Both the position numbers and the translations under genes were made by a program. Shown piece by piece: positions 37,474 to 41,642 of a DNA stretch of 41,642 nucleotides (positions are counted from its first letter, which is position 1; each line of letters opens with the position of its first letter). Source of the DNA: Egibacteraceae bacterium (GTDB lineage: Bacteria > Actinomycetota > Nitriliruptoria > Euzebyales > Egibacteraceae); assembly GCA_040905805.1 (NCBI GenBank), contig JBBDQS010000051.1, positions 1 through 41,642 on the forward strand. The letters run 5' to 3'. The notes under the pieces are model-generated. The model was not told where the DNA came from. It ran no database searches and worked only from the letters and a program-made list of their open reading frames with translations.

Positions 37474-38688
37474 CTACTTCGGCAGCATCCACAGGGCGCG
37501 CACCGAGACGTCGGCGGGGTTGCGCCACGCGCGCACGGGTTCGGTGATGAGGATCGCGTCGCCCTGCTGCAGCGTCTCGTCGCTCTGGCCGATGGACAGC
37601 TGGAGGAGGCCGTCGAGGACGACCGCGTACTCCCGGCGCTTGGTGCTGAAGAACGGGCGGTTTCCCGACGCTCCCGGCTGACACTCCACGACGTACAGCG
37701 CCATGTCGAGGGACTCGACGATGGTCTCGACCCGCACGCCCGACTGGGCCTCCTCGGCCGTGCGATCGCTGCGCGGAAACACCCGGTGGGTCGACTGCCC
37801 GGCATCGGGCTCGCCGACCGGCACGCCCAGCGCCGCCCACACCCGCATGAGGACCTCGCCGGAGACTCCGGTGTGCCCGCGTTCGATCTGGGACAGCCCG
37901 CTCGCCGTCACCCCCACGCGCCGGGCCAGCTCGGCTTGCGTCAAGCCGGCGGCCACCCGCTGCTGCTTGATGAGCCGGCCCACACGCGGCCTGTCCAGCG
38001 GCGTGCGCTCCACGAGCCGCACGGTGTCGCCCTCCGCGACGAACTCGACCCGACCGTCGAGCAGGTCGTCGGGGCGACCCTGGGCCTTGCGCAGCTCCAT
38101 CCACTGCCGCTCCCCCTCGCGGCCGAGATCGATCACCACCTGCGTGACCTGCGCAAGCTTGGCCAGGAACGCGGGCGTGTGCGCGGCCCGCTCCAGCGTC
38201 CAGTAGGCGATGGTGCGTTCCTCGTACAGCTTCGGACACGCCCAGACGAACAGCGACAGCGCATCCTGCGCGCTCCAGCGCTGCTGCATCGCGGTGAGCC
38301 CGTCGAACACGTAAGTGGTGCCCGGCCCGAGGTCCAGCATGGCTTGCTGGAGCATGGAGCGGACATCTGGGAGAGTGGCTCCGGCCAGGTGCAGCACGCG
38401 CACGCCGGGGGGCGCCGCCTCGGCGTCCACGATCCCCGCGCAGTCCACGAGCAACAGGCGCTCGGGATCCCAGCCCGTCGCGAACCGCCGGTGGACCTCG
38501 CCCGGCGAGATGGCGAAGCTGATGAACACGAGCGGCGCGCGGTCGGGACCAGGCTGGAGGGCACTCGCCAGCACCAGGTCGGCGTCCGCCTCCTCGCCGA
38601 CCTGGAAGACGACGTTGTCGCCGGTGCGCAGGCCCCCCGTGAGCTCGTCGACGATCTCCTGCATGGTCGTCGGCGTATCCATCGCCAT
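37474..38688 (-). CDS. KaiC/RecA-like domain - XRE helix-turn-helix - cupin regulator
   Basis: A 404-residue, three-domain protein. Residues 1-230 resemble a KaiC/RAD55-type RecA fold: a first strand (GDNVVFQV), a Walker-B-like strand TYVFDGLTAM at 125-134 and a later strand VTQVVIDLG. The P-loop is gone, with VGEEADADLVLA in place of GxxxxGKT. Residues 236-290 form an XRE helix-turn-helix (AGLTQAELARRVGVTASGLS). Residues 310-404 are a small cupin (REYAVVLDGLLQLSIG ... GDAILITEPVRAW). ATG 38688 with GGG six bases upstream is the start; the longer frame to 38880 would cross the promoter of the divergent hydrogenase gene. The position suggests it controls that gene, by repression or activation, in response to a ligand (inference). 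Confidence 0.85.
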   Translation of the reverse strand: MAMDTPTTMQEIVDELTGGLRTGDNVVFQVGEEADADLVLASALQPGPDRAPLVFISFAISPGEVHRRFATGWDPERLLLVDCAGIVDAEAAPPGVRVLHLAGATLPDVRSMLQQAMLDLGPGTTYVFDGLTAMQQRWSAQDALSLFVWACPKLYEERTIAYWTLERAAHTPAFLAKLAQVTQVVIDLGREGERQWMELRKAQGRPDDLLDGRVEFVAEGDTVRLVERTPLDRPRVGRLIKQQRVAAGLTQAELARRVGVTASGLSQIERGHTGVSGEVLMRVWAALGVPVGEPDAGQSTHRVFPRSDRTAEEAQSGVRVETIVESLDMALYVVECQPGASGNRPFFSTKRREYAVVLDGLLQLSIGQSDETLQQGDAILITEPVRAWRNPADVSVRALWMLPK

Positions 38689-38711
38689 CGCGCGCCCTAT
38701 TTCTGGACCAA

Positions 38712-38761
38712 TATGAAGTAGCCCTTGATGTTTTCGTCTTAGGCAGTAGTCTGACTTCATA
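38712..38761. promoter_or_regulatory. 8-bp inverted repeat TATGAAGT...ACTTCATA bracketing the hydrogenase promoter
   Basis: TATGAAGT at 38712-38719 and its exact reverse complement ACTTCATA at 38754-38761 lie in an AT-richer patch between the divergent regulator and hydrogenase genes. Their starts are 42 bp apart, four helical turns, so both arms face the same side of the DNA. The right arm would overlap the transcription start of the hydrogenase gene. The helix-turn-helix protein encoded alongside is the obvious candidate to bind it (inference). Confidence 0.6.
38725..38752 (+). promoter_or_regulatory. possible promoter of the hydrogenase large-subunit gene
   Basis: TTGATG (38725-38730) and TAGTCT (38747-38752) are separated by 16 bp and match four of six and three of six consensus positions, including the key T, A and final T of the -10 box. 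They lie entirely between the arms of the inverted repeat. Transcription from here would give a leader of about 175 bases before the ATG at 38936. Weak matches are common by chance, so this is suggestive only. Confidence 0.4.
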
Positions 38762-38935
38762 CCGGTGGGTGTTGGCCACACCGACCGGATGGAGACCCTC
38801 GCCGACATGCCGCTCCTCGTCCCGCCGACCACGGTGGGACAGGTCGCAGGTCGCCGTCGATGGCGTCTCCAGCGTGCCACAACGCGCGGTCAGGTGACCG
38901 CTCCTCGCCCTGTCACGAGCCCAAGGAGTCGTTCG

Positions 38936-40822
38936 ATGTGCTTTAAGAACCTACCAGTTGAATTCGACGGCCAGGGAAAGGCCAGCCTGAAGGAGGGCGT
39001 GGGCAACCCCTGGGCGATCGACGGGGCAGTGAAGCCGAAGGGCTTCACCAAGGCCAAGCCGGCCCGCGTCGCCGGCGGTGCCGTGGCCACCGAGCCCAAG
39101 GTCCGCGACTGGATGATCGACCCGATCACCCGGGTGGCCGGCGCCCTGGCCATCCACGTCCAGATGGACCTGGAGAAGCGTGAAGCCACGGAATGCCACT
39201 CGATGGCGATGCTGTTCCGCGGCTACGAGCTGATCCTGGAAGGCCGCGACCCCCGCGACTCGATCGACCTGACCTCGCGGGCCTGCGGGGTGTGCGGCGG
39301 CACCCATGCCACCTGCTCCTCGCAGTGCATGGACATGGCCTTTGGCGTGCGGCCCCCACCCATGGGCGTGATCGCGCGCAACCTCGGTGAGCTGGCCGAG
39401 ATGCTCTACGACGCGCCGATCCACATGGGCCTGCTGGCGGGCCCGGACTACTCCACCCCGCTGGTGGAGGTCACCAACCCCGAGATCGTGCGCAAGGCCG
39501 AGAAGACCCTCGCGCCCAACTCGGGGCTGCACGGCTACGAGACGATCAAAGACATCATGGACGCCATGGCGCCCCTGACGGGCAAGATCTACCTCGAAGC
39601 CATCCAGATGACCCGCCTCGGCCGCGAGATGGTGAACCTGTTCTACGGCAAGTTCCCCCACCCCTCCACGCTCGTGCCCGGCGGGGTCACCACCACCATC
39701 ACCACCTCGACGTTCAACGAGTACAACTCGCGGCTCATGGGGTTCATCGACTACGCCAAGCGGGTCCAGGGCTGGTGGAACGACATCCTGGACTTCTTCC
39801 TGGAGTGCAACCCCCGCTACGCCGACGTCGGCAACCGGCCGATCAACATCATCCAGCCCGGCGCGTGGGACGACCCCGAGGCCTACGACGGCACCTACGC
39901 CAACATGAACAACTGGGGCAACCTGCGCCGAGCCTCGCCGGGCATCATCATCAACGGCGAGCTCCTGTCGACCGATCTCACCACGATCGACACCGGCATT
40001 GAGGAGTTCGTCGAGCACTCCTTCTACGAGGAGTGGAGCGGCCAGGGCCAGCGCTACCAGACCGACCCCATCGGCAACCCGGTCTCGCCCTACCACGCGT
40101 GGAACAAGATCACGATCCCCAAGCCCGGGGCTCGTGACTTCAAGGAGAAGTACACCTGGGACACCGCGCCCCGCTGGGACCGCCAGGTCGTGGAGACCGG
40201 CGTGTACGGGCGCATGTGGACCACCGCGCTGGCGCAGAAGGCCCCCTCCAGCGACTTCGTGGAAGCCACCGGCGACGGCCTGCGCATGCGCCTGCCCCGC
40301 GGCGAGCTGCCCGAGATGGAGATCTTCTGGAAGGTGCCCGACCGCCTGAACGCGTTCGAGCGCACCCGCGCCCGCGCGATGTCGGTCAGCTGGCACGCGG
40401 CCAACGCCCTGACGGTGCTGATGGAGGCCTACGACTACTGGCGACGTGGCGAGACCCGGGCGTTCACCCAGTTCAAGGTGCCCAAGGACGAGCGCCGGGG
40501 CGTGGGCTTCTGGGAGGCCTCCCGGGGGTGGCTCACCCACCACATGACGATCGACAAGGGTCGCATCGTCAACTACCAGATCAACACGCCCTCCACGATC
40601 AACGCGGCGCCGCGCGACCCCTGGGGCCAGCCCGGACCCTACGAACAGGCCGTGATCAACACACCGATCCTGGAGGAGAACGGCGACGACAACCTCAAGG
40701 GCATCGACATCCTGCGGACGATCCGCAGCTTCGACCCCTGCATGCCGTGCACCACCCACGTGGACACGGGCAGGGGCGTCATCTCGCGGGAGGTCAACTC
40801 CTGCTCATGCACCCTCGAGTAA
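38936..40822 (+). CDS. hhyL: [NiFe]-hydrogenase large subunit, group 1h-like (high-affinity H2 uptake)
   Basis: A 628-residue catalytic subunit. The four nickel-iron ligands are visible: Cys117 and Cys120 in RACGVCGGTHATCSS, and Cys602 and Cys605 in SFDPCMPCTTH. The 20 residues after His608 are the C-terminal extension that a specific endopeptidase removes after metal insertion. The N-terminal motif reads DPITRVAG, with Ala where most [NiFe]-hydrogenases have Glu (RxEGH). From memory, this and the ISREVNSCSC ending match the actinobacterial group 1h enzymes that oxidise atmospheric H2. ATG 38936 has AAGGAG seven bases upstream; the frame is open further 5' but without support. The small subunit, normally directly upstream, is absent; a divergent regulator lies there instead. 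Maturation genes are not in the window. Confidence 0.93.
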   Translation: MCFKNLPVEFDGQGKASLKEGVGNPWAIDGAVKPKGFTKAKPARVAGGAVATEPKVRDWMIDPITRVAGALAIHVQMDLEKREATECHSMAMLFRGYELILEGRDPRDSIDLTSRACGVCGGTHATCSSQCMDMAFGVRPPPMGVIARNLGELAEMLYDAPIHMGLLAGPDYSTPLVEVTNPEIVRKAEKTLAPNSGLHGYETIKDIMDAMAPLTGKIYLEAIQMTRLGREMVNLFYGKFPHPSTLVPGGVTTTITTSTFNEYNSRLMGFIDYAKRVQGWWNDILDFFLECNPRYADVGNRPINIIQPGAWDDPEAYDGTYANMNNWGNLRRASPGIIINGELLSTDLTTIDTGIEEFVEHSFYEEWSGQGQRYQTDPIGNPVSPYHAWNKITIPKPGARDFKEKYTWDTAPRWDRQVVETGVYGRMWTTALAQKAPSSDFVEATGDGLRMRLPRGELPEMEIFWKVPDRLNAFERTRARAMSVSWHAANALTVLMEAYDYWRRGETRAFTQFKVPKDERRGVGFWEASRGWLTHHMTIDKGRIVNYQINTPSTINAAPRDPWGQPGPYEQAVINTPILEENGDDNLKGIDILRTIRSFDPCMPCTTHVDTGRGVISREVNSCSCTLE

Positions 40823-40860
40823 CGCCACGCAGTGGAGTCGGTGACGACATGGAGGACGCC

Positions 40861-41265
40861 GTGAGCACTGATGTCAGCGAGTGCCCTGCCCGCATGGCCT
40901 ATGACACCCTGGTCGCCGAACCCGCGCTCAGCGCGTCGGGATACCGCGCCGTGATCACGGCGTTGCATCCCACGTGGGTGGAGGAGGTCGTGTGCCCTAT
41001 CCACATCGCGGTCGGCCATCTCCGTCGAGCCGCCGACGCCGTCGCGTCCGGGAGGGACCGGGACGCGCGGGCGGGGCACGCGGCCGCCCGGACGTACCTG
41101 TACCAAGCCCTGTCCGCCGCCCGGCTGCTGACCCACGAGGAACGACTGCAGGAGCTCGTGGTGGACACGCTGCTGCAGGACGCCCGACCCGAGGAGCCGG
41201 TGGGCTCCAGCAGTGGGCGCATCGTGCACGGGTGGGAGGCCTGGCGACGGACCGACGCACCGTGA
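40861..41265 (+). CDS. uncharacterised protein downstream of the hydrogenase large subunit
   Basis: A 134-residue, probably all-helical soluble protein. GTG 40861 is taken as the start because GGAGG lies five bases upstream; ATG 40849 in the same frame is the alternative (138 residues). The text includes ECPARMAYDTLVAEPALS, a central helix WVEEVVCPIHIAVGHLRRAA with a Cys-Pro-x-His, and a C-terminal part LLTHEERLQELVVDTLLQDA. I recognise no family. It begins 38 bases after the hydrogenase stop and is probably on the same transcript, so it may be an accessory or partner of the enzyme (inference). Confidence 0.75.
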   Translation: MSTDVSECPARMAYDTLVAEPALSASGYRAVITALHPTWVEEVVCPIHIAVGHLRRAADAVASGRDRDARAGHAAARTYLYQALSAARLLTHEERLQELVVDTLLQDARPEEPVGSSSGRIVHGWEAWRRTDAP

Positions 41266-41302
41266 CCGCGGGGCAGCCGCTGGCTCCGGCGGGTCCGGAG
41301 GC

Positions 41303-41642
41303 TTAGTCGCTGCCGTGGAGGTGGGCCAGGAGGCGGACCACGAACGTGGCCATCTGGTCGCGGCGGACCCCCGCACCCGGCCCGTAGGTGCCATCGGCGA
41401 ACCCCGAGGCCAACCCCGCCTGCGCCGCCCCGTTGACGTTGGCGAAGTGCGGGTTGCCCGCACCGACGTCGGGGAACGCCAGGGTCTGGCTCGCCAGGTC
41501 CTCCGCTGCGGCGAACGCCGCCGCGCGCAGCAGGAACGACGCCATCTGGTCACGGCGCACCGCCACGGTCGGGCCGTAGCTGCCATCGGATCGCGGTAGG
41601 GACCGCCCTCGCGGGCGGCCCCCCGCACAGATCCCAGCGTGC
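41303..41642 (-). CDS. S-layer homology (SLH) domain protein, C-terminal part
   Basis: The minus-strand frame is open from the window edge to the stop at 41303, so only the last 112 residues are seen. It has one nearly complete SLH repeat and the end of a preceding one. The first ends DGSYGPTVAVRRDQMASFLL, and the second runs AFPDVGAGNPHFANVNGAAQ through GLASGFADGTYGP to VRRDQMATFVVRLL. SLH repeats bind pyruvylated secondary cell-wall polymers or peptidoglycan, so the protein is probably displayed on the cell surface. The N-terminal, function-giving part lies outside the window. It is convergent with the uncharacterised gene after the hydrogenase. Confidence 0.85.
   Translation of the reverse strand, partial: HAGICAGGRPRGRSLPRSDGSYGPTVAVRRDQMASFLLRAAAFAAAEDLASQTLAFPDVGAGNPHFANVNGAAQAGLASGFADGTYGPGAGVRRDQMATFVVRLLAHLHGSD

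Noticed and set aside
38765-38935. An N-terminal extension of the hydrogenase frame starting at a GTG
   Set aside because: It has no ribosome-binding site or family similarity, while ATG 38936 has AAGGAG at ideal spacing.
38951-40759. A 602-codon frame antisense to the hydrogenase gene
   Set aside because: Composition is typical of a GC shadow frame (runs of Val, Gly, Asp, His, Gln) and the sense frame is unmistakable.

Overview
This is a very GC-rich chromosomal segment with actinobacterial gene content: a PAC2-family protein, a DUF4916 NUDIX-fold protein, a BTAD/SARP regulator remnant, a SpoIIE phosphatase, an acyl-CoA mutase large subunit of isobutyryl-CoA mutase type and a group 1h-like [NiFe]-hydrogenase large subunit. 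GTG starts and 1- to 11-base stop/start overlaps are common. The lineage within Actinomycetota cannot be fixed from the sequence; a deep-branching class such as Nitriliruptoria is only a guess. There is no CRISPR array, phage or intact insertion sequence, and no gene-free stretch longer than 300 bases.

Layout. 1-5.3 kb: a PAC2 protein (3' end outside the window) with an alpha/beta hydrolase, the GTPase YchF, a 5'-truncated sigma-70 gene beside short direct repeats, an aldo/keto reductase, tRNA-Val(GAC) and two small genes. 5.5-13.4 kb: a haem-oxygenase-like iron redox protein, a secreted PGRP-type amidase, TypA, a small winged-helix protein, an NfeD-type membrane protease and an AI-2E-family permease. 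13.2-16.6 kb: a tight minus-strand operon of a decayed ATP-grasp gene, an 84-residue Asp/Ser-rich peptide with perfect repeats, an apparently intact JmjC oxygenase and a sucrase/ferredoxin-like protein. This looks like a peptide-modification (RiPP-like) locus and is the best candidate for an undescribed system.

16.7-25.5 kb: a membrane peptide coupled to a SpoIIE phosphatase, a 61-bp tandem repeat, a degenerate NUDIX protein, the acyl-CoA mutase large subunit, a methyltransferase coupled to a 2-oxoacid dehydrogenase E1-alpha, a ComEC-like lipoprotein with a DUF3006 partner, a DoxX-like membrane protein and a Rieske/chagasin-like fusion. 25.6-36.4 kb is a signalling region: a soluble poly-HAMP hybrid histidine kinase coupled to a REC-PAS-PAS-GGDEF-EAL protein (one frameshift), a gutted SARP regulator, a methyltransferase, and a second GGDEF-EAL protein whose membrane sensor carries a Cys-x3-His pair like that of ethylene receptors.

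36.5-41.6 kb: a truncated EamA transporter abuts a fragment of a divergent CGNR regulator, apparently through one deletion. A KaiC-like/XRE/cupin regulator then diverges from the hydrogenase large subunit across a short AT-richer promoter bracketed by an 8-bp inverted repeat with arms 42 bp apart. No hydrogenase small subunit is present. An unidentified small gene and the C-terminal part of an S-layer-homology protein end the window. At least six loci show truncation, internal loss or frameshift, so either real gene decay or assembly error must be considered.
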